DNA of 64,000 bases from Thelonectria olida (GCA_020736575.1 JAGPYM010000008.1:682001-746000); one strand, 5' to 3'. Shown: positions 32,061-44,657, counted from the stretch's first letter. Program-made: numbers and translations. Notes: generated by a model from the letters alone, not told the origin.

Positions 32061-34897
32061 ATGTTCGTACGAAAGCGAGGTATGTACCAACTCAAAGAAA
32101 GCCTCGTTACTTCATCCGACTCACATTCGCCCAGATGGACGCCAGGAGCGTGTCCAGTTTGACAAGATCACTGCTCGTGTTTCCAGACTGTGTTACGGCC
32201 TGGACATGGACCACGTTGATCCCGTCGCCATCACCCAGAAGGTCATCTCTGGCGTCTATGGCGGTGTGACGACAGTCCAATTGGATGACTTGGTAAGTCC
32301 CATTTAACTTGAGACGATAATGCAGGTTGCTAACAACGTTTTCAATAGGCCGCCGAGACCGCTGCCTACATGACCGTTACCCACCCCGATTATGCCATCC
32401 TGGCGGCCCGCATTGCCGTCTCCAACCTCCACAAGCAGACCAAGAAGCAATGGTCTTCTGTGGTCAGCGACCTCTATCACTACGTGAACCCCAAGAACGA
32501 GCGGGCATCGCCCATGATCTCCAAGGAGACCTATGAGTGTGTCATGCGCCACAAGGAAGAGCTCGACTCTGCCATTGTCTATGACCGAGACTTTCAATAC
32601 CAATATTTTGGCTTCAAGACTCTGGAGCGATCCTATCTCCTCAAGATCGATGGTAAGATCGTCGAGCGACCGCAGCACATGATTATGCGCGTTTCTGTTG
32701 GCATTTGGGGTGATGATATCGAGCGTGTCCTCGAGACGTACAACCTATTGTCCATGAAGTTCTTCACTCATGCCTCCCCCACTCTGTTCAACGCTGGTAC
32801 CCCCCAGCCTCAGCTGTCTTCCTGCTTCTTGGTTGATATGAAGGAAGACAGTATTGATGGTATCTATGATACTCTCAAGACCTGCGCCATGATTTCCAAG
32901 ATGGCTGGCGGTATTGGTCTCAATGTCCATCGCATTCGTGCCACTGGTTCTTACATTGCTGGTACCAACGGTACCTCCAATGGTGTCATCCCCATGCTTC
33001 GTGTATTCAACAACACTGCTCGATACGTTGACCAGGGTGGCAACAAGCGACCTGGTGCTTTCGCCATCTACCTAGAGCCTTGGCACGCTGATGTCTTCGA
33101 GTTCCTTGATCTCCGCAAGAACCATGGGAAGGAAGAGGTCCGCGCCCGTGACTTGTTCTTGGCCTTGTGGATCCCTGATCTGTTCATGAAACGCGTTGAG
33201 AAGAATGGTGACTGGACGCTCATGTGCCCCAACGAGTGCCCTGGCCTTGCCGACTGCTATGGCGATGAGTTTGAGGCTCTGTACGAGAAGTATGAGAAGG
33301 CCGGCAAGGGCCGCAAGACCATGAAGGCACAGAAGCTTTGGTATGCCATCCTCGAGGCTCAGACCGAGACTGGCAACCCCTTCATGCTCTACAAGGATGC
33401 TTGTAACCGCAAGAGCAACCAGAAGAACCTGGGAACCATCCGCTCCTCTAACCTCTGCACCGAGATTATTGAGTACTGCGCTCCTGATGAGGTCGCTGTT
33501 TGCAACCTTGCCTCCCTGGCCCTCCCCTCCTACGTCGATTACAGCGAAGGCCGCTATGACTTCCAGAAGCTTCACGAGGTCACTCAAGTTGTTGTTCGCA
33601 ACCTGAACAGGATCATTGATGTCAACCATTACCCCGTTATTGAGGCTCGCAACAGCAACATGCGCCACCGACCCATTGGTGTTGGTGTCCAGGGTCTTGC
33701 TGATGCTTTCTTGGCTCTCCGCATGCCTTTCGAGTCTCCTGAGGCTCGTGAGTTGAACAAGCAGATCTTCGAGACCATTTACCACGCTGCTCTCACTGCC
33801 TCCGTTCAGCTTGCCAAGGAGGAAGGCCCCTACGAGACCTTCAAGGGCTCTCCTGCCTCCGAAGGTATTCTCCAGTTTGACATGTGGAACGCGAAGCCCT
33901 CTGACCTCTGGGAGTGGGAAACTCTGCGTGAGCAGGTCAAGGAGCACGGTATCCGCAACAGTCTGCTGATGGCCCCTATGCCTACTGCCAGTACCTCGCA
34001 GATTCTGGGCAACAATGAGTGCTTCGAGCCCTACACTTCCAACATTTACCAGCGTCGCGTCCTTGCTGGTGAGTTCCAAGTTGTGAACCCCTGGCTTCTG
34101 AAGGACCTTGTCGACATGGGCCTGTGGTCCGACGCCATGAAGAACCGAATCATTGCCGAGGACGGTTCCATCCAGAACATTCCCAACATCCCTGCCGACA
34201 TCAAGGCCCTGTACAAGACAGTCTGGGAGATTTCTCAGCGCCAGGTCGTCCAGATGGCTGCCGACCGCGGCGCCTTCATTGACCAGTCCCAGTCGCTTAA
34301 CATTCACATGAAGGACCCCACTATGGGCAAGATTACCAGCATGCACTTCGCCGGTTGGAAGCTCGGTCTCAAGACGGGCATGTACTACCTTCGAACGCAG
34401 GCCGCCGCTGCGCCTATCCAGTTCACCGTTGACCAGCAGGCCTTGAAGGTTGCTGACAGCAACGTGAGCCAGCCCCGAACCTTGAAGAAGCGGACTGCTC
34501 CTCCTGGGTCAAGCTACAGCATGTCCACGCAGGCTGCCGTTTCCCGTGGCTCAGTTTCCGGTGGCGCCTCAGGCAACTCTGCTAGCTCTAACGGTGTACC
34601 AACTCCCACCACGACGCCCTCCCCCAGCAAGGTCATCGCCGCCGCCAGTGAGGGCGGCAGTCCCAAGTCTCTTCCCACCGAGCCTGTCGGGAAGACTCAG
34701 GACGAGGAGCTTGGTCAGAAGAAGGATCAGTCTGAGGATCAGGACAAGGACAGTGAGGAGCGCGAGCGCGATATTTACTCTGAGGCCGTCTTGGCTTGTA
34801 AGTTCTCCCACGCAGCCGTCGCGAATAATCAGTGTGCTAACTCAACGTCACAGGCTCTATTGAGAACCCTGAGTCCTGCGTCATGTGCAGTGGCTAA
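32061..34897 (+). CDS. RNR1: Ribonucleoside-diphosphate reductase large subunit (class Ia)
   Basis: Reduces NDPs to dNDPs, the rate-limiting step of dNTP supply, together with the small subunit. Exons 32061-32079, 32135-32292, 32349-34797 and 34854-34897 give 889 residues, matching yeast Rnr1 (888). The first exon is only 19 nt. The N-terminal ATP-cone ([18 protein letters not shown]) is followed by the barrel. Active-site residues are in place: Cys218 in PQLSSCFLV, Cys429 and Glu431 in [12 protein letters not shown], and Cys444 in VAVCNLAS. The C-terminal redox pair CVMC (residues 884-887) is encoded by the last short exon, so correct splicing of the final intron is essential for turnover. 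A Ser/Gly/Glu-rich flexible linker (about 770-865) carries the swinging tail. Codon use is strongly biased, in keeping with high expression in S phase. Confidence 0.98.
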
Positions 34898-37800
34898 GTC
34901 ACTCGATTGGATCTCGTCTGTCCAGGGAGTGTATTATGATCGATGAGATGAACACGACGGCATGGGTCGGAAGGCATGGTATGAATCAGATTAAAGTAAT
35001 GTGTATGTCTCGTTTTTCTGGGTTGCTCATGAGTACATTGGGAGGTAGGCATTGATTGCCCTTGCAAATGCTCGAGTCGGAGTACAATGTTTAGATATCT
35101 CGGTTATCAGGACTTGTTTAGTTTTTGTCCTGTTTTTACGTCTGCCCAATTTTAGATACTGGTTAGTGACGCTTACACGTCTCCCAAAAAGACTACGTCG
35201 ATGTACCTCCGTTGTTCTTCGTTTGTGTGATTAGGTTCATGAGGTGATATTACGCGTGCAACGAGATGGCTCAACCTTGACCGACGATCGATTCGTCCAT
35301 CGCCAAAAGTGCCGTGCGATTTGCTTTCCAATTCGGTCTCGGCAGGACACTGACGTGGACGAGGCCATCAAAAAGGGGAAAGAAGAAAAAAGACAATGGC
35401 GGATTGGCGGTGATGAGACACGCATCGCTAGTTGACAGCCGGACTCATGAAGGGTCTCGGCCGTTCCTTTCGGGGCTGTGTGGATCTGGCAGCTATCTAC
35501 GAGGTTGGGTGCAGCTGACAGCCCCAAATATGAGACCTGTCCAGCTGAAAGTGGGATGGATTTGCACCGTACCAACTGCTATTAGGTAGGCTAGCCTTAC
35601 CTGATGGCTCCGATCCCTTCGAAATGTCCGGTGTCCCTTGACTTGGACGCAGGCGGTTAACCTAGACGAAACGAGGGATGGCTCTTGGACCAAAATCCAT
35701 CTCCCTTGATTGAATGAAATGAGGGGATCAGCAAAATACGATGATGTCTGAGGTGTTACTTGTGGCAGGGAGTGAGTGGCTAATGGCTAATGGCTTTGGA
35801 GTGAGACGCGGGTTGCAGGATAGGCGAGACAAAGCCTCGCAACGCTTCACAAAGCCAGTGCAAAGACTGGAGAGGAAAAGCCAAGTTGCGGTGGATAAGC
35901 TGTGCAATAACTCTAGGGAGGGCTGCGGTTTGTAGTTCGCGCAACACATCGGTTTACCACTGTCTGTTTCAGTCAGGGAGGCCAAAGCAAGCGTCCAACC
36001 TCGTGGTCGAAGAGATTACGTCGTAGTGGCGAGAAGGGCAGATGCGGATGGTGGAATAGAACCAGCCACACTGTCTGAGCTGATCGAGATGTCATGTCGA
36101 TTTGGGTGATAGCCAGCGGCGGTCTTCAGCTGTACTAGCACCGGCACTGTCTCCGATAAATGAGGCTTTAGTGGGCTTCTCCGTCGGCACGGATGGCTTG
36201 ACGGCAGGGCAACGGGCCGGAGGTTGGAAACTTGGCGACGGATAGCAAAGTTTCATGAATTATTCAGCGCTGGTGTATCAGCTTATTTCGTAGTAGAACC
36301 GGAGGCACCAAGCGGTGCAGATCTGAATATGTGGGCGTCGAGCAAACTTGAACGGTGGCGGTGAGGAACTGGACGACGGGTGGCTCGGATGAGCAAGAGC
36401 ACATCTTCTGTTTCATCCGAGGTATTCGAATCGGTAGGGCCCCAAGGTTTTTCGATCTGACTTTGCCTTTGTCGGGTCTCCATGGTCTGTTTGCTGACAT
36501 GGCCATGACGGAGGAGGATTCTGAGAGTGAGAACGCGGGCGATCCATGACATCAGCCACGCCGGGTGGTCGGGACCCTCAGACTTCCCTGGCTTGTTTGT
36601 CCCTCAGTGGGAAAGTGGCTCCTTGGTGGTCATGGCAGAGCCACAGTCCACTCACGATGCCAGCTGGACAGGGGGCTTGAGGGTAAAAGGGAGGGGTAGA
36701 AACCAGACGAGTGTGTGTGGGGTAGAGGCGGGAAGTCCAGCGAGGTTTTGGGTTTCGGAGAGATGAGGGGACGCAAATACAGGGCATTCATTGAGTATAG
36801 AGGGAAACAAACAAAGGATCCCAAAAAAGCCCAGTTTCGTTGCCAAGCCGATTACGTTGCGAGGCGCGAGGTTGGATTGCTGGTTGGACCAGGGCGCAAA
36901 CATGGATTGAATCTTGAAATCGAGAGAGAGAAAATGCATGCCAATACTGGGCAGTTGGTGGTTGCCAGGAAACCGGAAGGTGGTGGGGTGTAGCGGGAGT
37001 GGGGAAAGAGCACCCATGTTCCGAGCAGAACTTCCCACTTGCCACACTTTTGCATCTTGAGAGCCACAAGGGAAAGAGCAAGGGTCAATTGTCCAATCAC
37101 AGGGCGTGTTAGCCTCATTGACCGACGACAACTGACCTCATTTTTCGAGACCTGGTTGTAGCCAAGCTTGGCCCCAACCAAGGCCACGAGCTGCCTGCAC
37201 TTTCACAACGGATCACTGATGTAAACGTGAAAGTCAATGCGGCAGGCACCCTTGTTTTCCTCCGCTTCCCTCCTCCCGGCCCTACACGTGTTTCCTGACC
37301 AGACCGGACAAGGCTGGGGTTGCCCCGGCGGTGTTACGGCGCTGCCAAACTGCTGGCTGTGTAATGGATGAATTCCAAGTTACTGGCTGGTTGCTGTAGC
37401 AGGAAACACACTCGCTACCTGGTCTGAACTTAGGACAGTCGTCATCGCCATCCTTCTCGTGTCCCTTCACGGCCGTTAACCAATGCGACGTTTAAGTGAC
37501 ATTCTATGGAGGGTGCGTTTAGAAAACGTTCAGGTCTGGCGGCCTCTAACCCCAAACGCAGGCAATTGCCACATTCACCATGAGAGCTGTGATAAAACAC
37601 CCAAGTTACATAGTGCAAACTAAACTAGTCTCGACCCCGAAGCATCTCGGGAGCTCAATCCCTCGAAAAGAGAAGGGCGAAGAACAAAGGCCAATACGAG
37701 CTAGGATGGCGCCGCAAAAACGGCATCCCCAAAACTAACACTGGATTATTCCGCTGTGGCACCGCTCGGTTCGATGTCGATAGTTCTAGCAAAACTAGCA

Positions 37801-39351
37801 ATCCCGTTTAGCGTCCGGCTGGCAAGGGAGCAGGAGGGGAGATGGTGGGGTGGGGGCCGATTTCAGCGATCTAGCGCGTGGTCGCATCACAGCGCATCAC
37901 AGACAGCTTGCAGGGTGCAGCTTTGCATTGCCGATCCAGCTCTGCCTCTGCTTTGCCAGACTGGAGCTTTGGATTGCGCGGCATCACGCATGGCAGGACG
38001 CAAAAGAGGCCGCCGAGAAGCATGGCTTCAGGGTTAGTGGCCGATGCAGAGTCACCACGGAGAGAATTGTGGTGCACCGCGAACCACTGACGAAGTACAC
38101 CACCTGAGCGTTGTGTTGTCCATGGTGGAGCTCGTCCAGGTGCATGAAGCTCTTCTTGTTGGTGTGCCTTTTCTTCCACGGCCAGACAGACGGCCAGACA
38201 GACACCCCCGGCCACACCAGCCCCTCCCATGAGCTCATCGGGTTTCCCATGCCTTAAACTATCAATTATCAAGTGCCTGCTCTAGCTGCCCCCGCACGCG
38301 GCCGGTCAGGCCTCGTTGTCCGGGTATACTCAGTGGGGTTGGGATGGAGATTCATCCCATGGCCAAATCACCAACCTAAGCTTGCCTGCGGCCGGTACCT
38401 CGCAGAATGGACGTGATGCCGATGAGGTGCAGTTAATCAAGGCCGCGTCGGGTATCATGCCATGTCGCACCGTGCCTTCCCAAGTACCGTAAATGTAGTC
38501 TAGTTACCTTGCAAGGGCAGGTAGCAGACCGCCAAACCCAAGGTACCTGCCAACCAACGAATTGATGAGAGCCATCCTGGCCAAGCCCTCGCTTCACTCA
38601 CCTCAGGCTATCGGCCGCTGCCACCTGCCTTGCATCTGGTAACCGCATCCCGCCAGTCATCGTCCCTTCCCTCTTTTACTTTAAAACACCGCGCCCTTCC
38701 CGTTTCACTCAGACTTGGCCTTTGTTGATTTTCTCTCTACACCTTCAAGACCTCGACTCCTCTCCTCCATACTTCAAGTGCCCTTCCTCAACGCTCTTCG
38801 AGTCCTCCATCACCTCCCTCTTCTCAAGAGACACTTGCTCGATCGGTCGTGTATCGATACTAGGTATGGTTCTGTCCTATTCGGGTTCTCTCTATGCCTC
38901 CTCTCGCCGCCTTCCCTCCCTTCAGCCTTCAGCCCACTTTGTTATGCTCCAGGTAAAAGATATTCGAATTTCCGCCTCGAGCATCACATCGTGTTCCCAG
39001 CCTCCAGGCATCATTTCTCGCCCTTTGTTTCTCAGGCACACTTGTACCCCGTGTTACCGTCCCTTTTGCTGTCTCACGCAAACATCACCGTGCTCAATCT
39101 TGGGGTTGCTCCCTTGGCTGTGCATTTCTTTTTTAACACCCTCCCACCCACCATCTCGACTCTGATTCACTGCTACCTGTTCATTCACTGCATTCCTTGC
39201 CTGTCTGACACTGCCCACATCGCCCTCGTTTCTTACTCTCTCACCTCCGCTCCACATTCGAAAACCAGAGTCTTTGTTTACAAACTCTTCTAACATTCTT
39301 CCTCCAGACTTCACCTCTCCCAACAACCCTTGAACACGAAAAATCGTCAAG
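34898..39351. other. Long intergenic spacer (4.5 kb) upstream of the CFEM gene
   Basis: No supported gene. It begins with the AT-rich 3' end of the reductase gene. A tandem duplication lies at 38180-38203. The last 650 bases are pyrimidine-rich and contain splice-like sites: ACTAG|GTATGG near 38862 and CTCCAG|GTAAAAG near 38952. These suggest a long leader, possibly with an intron. A 192-codon frame inside this leader (38715-39293) is a low-complexity by-product of the CT-rich sequence. Confidence 0.5.
38180..38203. repeat. Tandem duplication of GGCCAGACAGAC
   Basis: Two exact 12-base copies, side by side, within the spacer between the reductase and CFEM genes. No function is apparent. Confidence 0.8.
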
Positions 39352-40372
39352 ATGAAGTCAGTCCTCTTCGCTGTTGCCGGCTTGGCCGCTACTGTTGTCG
39401 CTCAGGACCTCGGTGATCTGGCTCGATGTGGTGTATGTTTTCTTCCCAGTTGTTGATCGCAGCCACTAATTCACATTGCAGCAAACCTGCGTCGGCAACA
39501 TGCTTGGTTCCGAGAAGTCCAGCGAGCTTGGTTGCGACACCGGCGACCTCGCCTGCCTCTGCACCAAGAACGACTTCTACTACGGTCTCCGTGATTGTTC
39601 TGCCGCTATCTGCAGCGGTTCGGATGCCACCAAGGTTGTCAACTACGGTCTTCAGGTTTGCAAGGATGCCGGAGTTGCCGTCAGCACTGTCGTTAGCAGT
39701 GTGACTACAACTGGTACTGCGGCTGACAGTGTCAGCGCCACCGTGAGTTGAGATCTCCAACCCTCTTATTCCACAATCTAACCCGGTATTTAGAAGACTG
39801 GATCCGGCAGCACCAATGGAGGCTCGGCTACAGTGTCGACCATCTACAGCACCATCACCTCTGACGGTACCGCTATCACCTCCGCTGTTGCTACCACTAC
39901 TCTGGGTGGTTCTGAGAACGAGTCCGAGACCGAGACCGGGACTGAGACCGGGACTGAGACCGGAACTGAGACAGGAACTAAGGGTTCTAGCAAGGTCTCT
40001 ACTTTCACCCGCGTGATCACCAACTCGGATGGCGAGGTTGCGACCACCACTGGCTTGACCACTGTCGCTGGTTCCGGTAGCACCAACACCGGCGGCCTCA
40101 TTACCACCACTTTCACCACTGGGGGCTCTACCATTGTCTCTACCATCACCTCGTCTGGCGAGGAGTCGACTGGTACTTCGGACGAGACCGCCACTGGTAC
40201 TGAGACCGGCTCTTCCACCGAGACTGACGGCTCCGAGACCTCAGGTTCCGACTCTGACTCGTCTGCCTCGGCCACCAGCTCCTCTAGCTCTGACAACGCC
40301 GCCATGCCCCAGATGACTGCGGCTCCAGTTGGCATGCTTGCCGCTGCTGGTCTTGCTGTCCTTCTCCTCTAA
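39352..40372 (+). CDS. CFEM-domain GPI-anchored cell wall protein
   Basis: CFEM proteins are fungal surface proteins; some bind heme and others act in pathogenesis or wall structure. Exons 39352-39432, 39482-39742 and 39794-40372 give 306 residues. A signal peptide (MKSVLFAVAGLAATVVAQ) is followed by an eight-cysteine CFEM domain (about residues 20-90): ARCGQTC, ELGCDTGDLACLC, GLRDCSAAIC, LQVC. An Asp in the GCDTGD segment is where heme-binding members carry their axial Asp. The rest is a Ser/Thr/Gly stalk, likely heavily O-glycosylated, with five overlapping ETGT-type repeats encoded by near-identical 12-base units (39926-39979). The C-terminus is a GPI signal: a small-residue site near SSSDNAAM, then hydrophobic VGMLAAAGLAVLLL. 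The leader upstream is long and pyrimidine-rich, as in strongly expressed fungal genes. Confidence 0.95.
39926..39979 (+). repeat. Coding minisatellite (ETGT repeats) in the CFEM gene
   Basis: Units of GAGACCGGGACT, with small third-base changes, encode Glu-Thr-Gly-Thr repeats in the stalk. Copy number in such coding repeats often varies between strains and changes stalk length. Confidence 0.85.
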
Positions 40373-41200
40373 GCAGGGGCCGTGGTTTCCCACATTTTGA
40401 TGGTTTTACGTTGCACATGTTTGATACATAATACCCGCCTGTACCCCCAATCTTCGAGCCCTTATGATACGGCTCATTAAGGCCCGGTCTCGGGTTGATC
40501 TTTGGCGCATGGAATGCGGAAAAGAGGTGAATGGACATGGATGGGACAGGTCTTTGGAGGGTTTAATGATGCATATGGTTTATCTTTCGTCGTTCTAATG
40601 GAAATTGATGAAATTCATGGTAGGATGAAGATCTTTCAGAGGTTCTTTCCTAAGGTGTGGAGGCATGGATGTGCGAATGGCGAGGATATCTAGCAGTGTC
40701 GTCGTACACGGCTAAGCTATTCTCATGCGCTGGAGAGAGAGATCTTGAGGCATGATTGTCTCTCGGTTTCGGCTCTAGCTTCTAGTTCTACTTCTATGCT
40801 CTCCCTAAAAAGGACATTAATAGATAATCTTTTGGTAAATGAACCGTTCCTCCTGCTGTGTTTGTGACAATGGTGGATGGTTGATTGGGCTTCGATGAAA
40901 TGAGAGGAGCATGAGGATACGAAGTATGTCCTTCTGTCCTCCCCGAAATGCAAACATCAATGCATTCGAGCCCCGTCTTCATCTCGGATGGTGGAACGTG
41001 TAACAATTAGATAGAGAGACTGTTATGAATGGATGGATTTTTATTCGTCAAGAAGTAAACCACATGCTCGCTATATCCTATTGTGCCTTGCTTTCTCAAT
41101 CAAGATTCCCGATGAATACGAGTGCAAATCAAACACATTTTCTGTCCTTGTCCAACTCCGGCGTGTCGATATAAAAGAAAAGCGCCGAGTTACTCGATGC
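40373..41200. other. Intergenic spacer between convergent genes
   Basis: About 830 bases between the stops of the CFEM and pirin genes. Mostly AT-rich 3' untranslated sequence from both sides. No gene was seen. Confidence 0.5.
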
Positions 41201-42413
41201 TCAGTGAACCATAGACTTGCCAATTTCACTCTCCCAGCCCTTGGCTCGCTCGAAACCGTTGGAGTGTGTCTGGTAGTCGTACAGAGCCTTGACAACCTCG
41301 TCCTTGGATGTGAGGACGAAGGGGCCGTACTGGACAACGGGTTGGTCAAGAGGAACGCCAGCAATCAGTGCTACGATGTATTAGTAAGGTTTCGTTAAGA
41401 CTCGAAAGTGGGGGAGAAACATACCAAGTCGAGCGGGCTTGTCGGCGCCAGCGTCCACCTCAAAGTGGACGACATCGCCCTCCTGTTCGAAGACTATGTT
41501 GTTGTATTGCTCGACAACACGACGCTGGTCATCCTTGCCAACAATGACATCGCCCTCGAGGGTATAGGCGAAGGCGTTCCAGTTCTTGGGCAGGGGCTGG
41601 GTGATCTTGCCGCCGGGGCGAATCTCCATGTCGAGGATCCAGACGGGGGTGTAGGCGAGGTCCTTGACCGAGTCGATGCCGTGGCTCTGGCCAGAGATGA
41701 CCTTTACGGTGACTTTGTCGTCGTCGACGTTCACGGTGGGGATCTCGGAGGCGCGCAGGTCGCGGTACCGAGGCTCGCAGGCCTTGAGGTCCTGGGGGAG
41801 GTCGACCCAGAGCTGCAGGCCGACGTTCTTTTGTGAGTCTTGTGCGGGCATTTCTGAGTGAACAACGCCCTTTCCTGCAGTCATGAATTGCAGGTCGCCG
41901 GCCTTGAGGCTACCCTTGCTGCCTGTGAAGTCTTCGTGGTCCACGCCGCCTTCAAGGATGTAGGTGATGGTCTCCTGGCCACGGTGGGGACTGGATACGC
42001 GGTTAGCATTCAAGACTCGTTATTTCTAAAGTTATAGCGATTGGGTTGACTCACTGGTCGGGGAAACCGGCGCCGGGCTGGATGGAGAAGTGGTCGAGCA
42101 TCAGGAAGGGGGAGAAGTTGCGGAGGTTGGGCGTGCCGATGGAGCGACGGACGCGAGCGCCTGCGCCCTCGGACTGCTCAATGGCCAAAAAGACCTTGCG
42201 GATGGCTCGCTGGACAGACATTTCGGAAGCGAAGAGGTGTTGATCCGGGGTGCTGTCTTGAATTGGGTGGTGGTTGCGGTGTTCGGTGGTGGTGGTCAAG
42301 TTCTTGACGAATTCAATTGCAGTGGTTGCAGAGTCTCGAAGTCGATGTTGGAAGAGTAGTGCAGCTGCAATGGCAACGAAGGCTTGAATGAGGATGTTTC
42401 TCAAAAGAGTCAT
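41201..42413 (-). CDS. Pirin-family protein with N-terminal hydrophobic leader
   Basis: Pirins are bicupin iron proteins, nuclear cofactors in animals and quercetin dioxygenase-like in some microbes. Exons 42413-42055, 41990-41425 and 41370-41201 give 364 residues. The metal ligands are present: the two His in FPDHPHRGQET, and His and Glu in GKGVVHSEMPAQ. The second cupin ends in YGPFVLTSKDEVVKALYDYQ. Family members usually begin near SVQRAIRKVFLAIEQ (ATG at 42221). The upstream in-frame ATG at 42413 adds 64 residues with a hydrophobic stretch (ILIQAFVAIAAALLFQ), like a signal anchor or mitochondrial leader, then a Thr/His-rich linker. I give the longer form because it is the first ATG of the open frame; the shorter start gives a normal cytosolic/nuclear pirin of 300 residues. 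Both may be used. Confidence 0.93.
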
Positions 42414-43203
42414 GAGAGCTTGGGTTTGGGGGAGGACGGGGACTTATATGCGAAAAGGATGGGCTGCGGGGTTATGAGTTATGACGCGCAAAGGACAATT
42501 GAGATGGATGCTTTGGCAAGCAAGGAGACTTCTGGGCAGCTTTCCAAGCTCTTTACTAAATAGAGACGCATTTTAGAAAGCAGCCACGGCGAAGTTGCTG
42601 GGCGTCGCCAGCGCTGGCATGAGGGACGAGGAGGGTGGGTGGTGGAGGTTTTAGTCAACCGTTACATCAGCAGCGCTCTGGAGCAGTTCGGAGCTAAGCC
42701 GCATTGAGGTTGAGTTTTTGTCGTTTTTCTGCTGATTCAAGCTTGGGTAAGAAAGGGCGCTAGACGCAAACGGGGAAACGGGTGTGGGGAATTACTAAGG
42801 GCGATGGAGTGGTTGGCTGCTCGTTGCTTTGACAGGAATTTGTCAATGGAATGGGAATCCGAGGAAGAAGTTTTTGATGGCTAGTTATGACGACATGTTC
42901 TAGAAGCTTGGGTTGCCAGAAGGCGTTATAGCCATGCATGGTCTTCTTTTTCCTAGTGCGAGATACCTTATTTGTCTAGGTGTTTACGAATACGCGGAGT
43001 TGAGTGGACTGCAAAGGACGTAGTAGTATTGGCTCGACTTTGTCACAGCAAAAGACAAACGTCTCTTGCGAGACGCTAGGACCCCCCTATATATCCGTGA
43101 CAACTTTGAAGTTACCCTAGACAATCACCCACCAACCTGACAACCTCATTTTATCTTTACGCATATACGACAATGCCCGTCAGAACACATATGAGATGGC
43201 GAG
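42414..43203. other. Intergenic spacer upstream of the pirin gene
   Basis: About 790 bases between the pirin start and the 3' end of the next minus-strand gene. No open frame of note and no repeat were seen. It should hold the pirin promoter. Confidence 0.45.
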
Positions 43204-44657
43204 CTACAGGGTCCGCAACTCTACATCTCCTTGTCGTGCGGCGGCGGCATCTCCCCTGTCATTGTCCGTTATGTCGGTACTGAAGAGTGCCAATTCGCAA
43301 GGTTCCCTCGTGTTCTCATGCTCTACAAACTCCATACTAGAGCGACTCTCGATAGTTTGTTTTTGCTTCGTCAAGAACTGATCATACAGTGCCACAAGAG
43401 CAACTAGAAGAGCGCCTTTGGGTTGATCACCGTCAGCTCGAGAGTCCCGACTCGATAGAAGATGACGCGCTGCAATCACTCACCGGCTGTCATCAGGTAA
43501 CTCGCAACACCAGTCGCAGTCTGAATGCTCGCTTGTGCCTCAAGCTCGAACCTTTTCACCGCGACTATAGGCCATACAACCATCACAGCCATGCTTAATA
43601 ATGTGGGGGTCAAGATGAAAATGGGAGCAGCAAAGGCCTTCCAAGTTTGCACCATGAAAAGAGCTGTGACGGTGGTTGGTTGTGTCTCTAGATTACCATC
43701 TGCGGCAGAACATCCGCAATCTAGACCAAGACAGCGATAAACGCCATGCTTTCGAAGGGATTCTATGATTTTGGATCCACGTAGACGAGAAGGTTTGTTG
43801 AAGAATTTAACCTCACGAAAGCCATCGAAACCGAGATCGAGCGTGCTGACGATTTGCGCTCCCCGGTGCTCCGTCAACTGGATACGTTCAGTCAAATTTT
43901 GGTATTAGGTATCTCTTGACGGGAAAGGGTTACCTCGATAATATCAATTCTTGCTAGAGTCTTTGGGACAAGAGCGCGCAAGAAACCCTGCTGGAGAAGA
44001 AGAAGGCGGTAGAAGAGCTTGACATGGCTCACAAGAGTTTTGTCGTCGACTTCTGATGGTGCCGGACAAGGAATCCTGATTCCAATCCCGCCTTCGTCGA
44101 AGATGTCGATAGCATGTTTACCATTTTCTTTGCGCCATGCTGTGATGTAATCTTGGATGGCAGTAGTGTCAAAGAGTCGGCTAAGGCGATATAGCCAGAT
44201 GACTTTCCATGCGAACTTCCACTTCCAAGAAGTGATTTGACGAAGAATCGGGGCCTCCTGTTCGTAAATCGAAGTATTAGCTCTGTCTACGAAAAAAAAA
44301 AAAGGTTTCGGCTTTATTTGCACGTACGATGCAACAAACTACCCGATTTATTTTGGGACTGATATGCCTTATGAGCAGCAAAGCTATGAAGAATGACCAG
44401 GGAATTACTACAAAAGTCATCTCAGCTGACGCCTCTTGGAAAGTGACAATTAGGAAACAAAACCCGACGGGACATATGATTCCGAGAATGAGTTTGAAAA
44501 AGGCCAAAATTGGCAACAGAGGCCACATTCCAAGACTCAGATGCGTTGGCTCGGGATCGACTCCTTCCGCTCTAAAAGAACGGCAAGCGTATTCGCCTCT
44601 GCCTCTGCTGTTGAAAACTGAGAAGTTGTTGGTAGTGGTGAAGACACGGTGCATCAT
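43204..44657 (-). CDS. Multi-pass membrane protein of unknown function
   Basis: I do not recognise this family. Exons 44657-44328, 44257-43934, 43877-43484 and 43415-43204 join in phase into 419 residues; the three introns (70, 56 and 68 nt) have GT and AG ends, the last with acceptor CCAAAG. Two hydrophobic segments lie in the first exon (WPLLPILAFFKLILGIICPV and MTFVVIPWSFFIALLLI) and two more near the third/fourth exon (FAAPIFILTPTLLSMAVMVV and VASYLMTAGALLVALVALY). Between them is a soluble stretch of about 200 residues (WKWKFAWKVIWLYRLSRLFD, LVSHVKLFYRLLLLQQG, FREVKFFNKPSRLRG). The tail is acidic. The ATG pair at 44657 has a good CACAATG context; an in-frame ATG at 44732 would add 25 residues. 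Codon bias is weak and AT content is higher than in neighbouring genes, consistent with a fast-evolving or lineage-specific gene. Confidence 0.75.

Noticed and set aside
38715..39293. 192-codon frame rich in Leu, Ser, Pro and His
   Set aside because: It is the translation of a CT-rich leader directly upstream of the CFEM start, and such leaders give long frames by composition alone.
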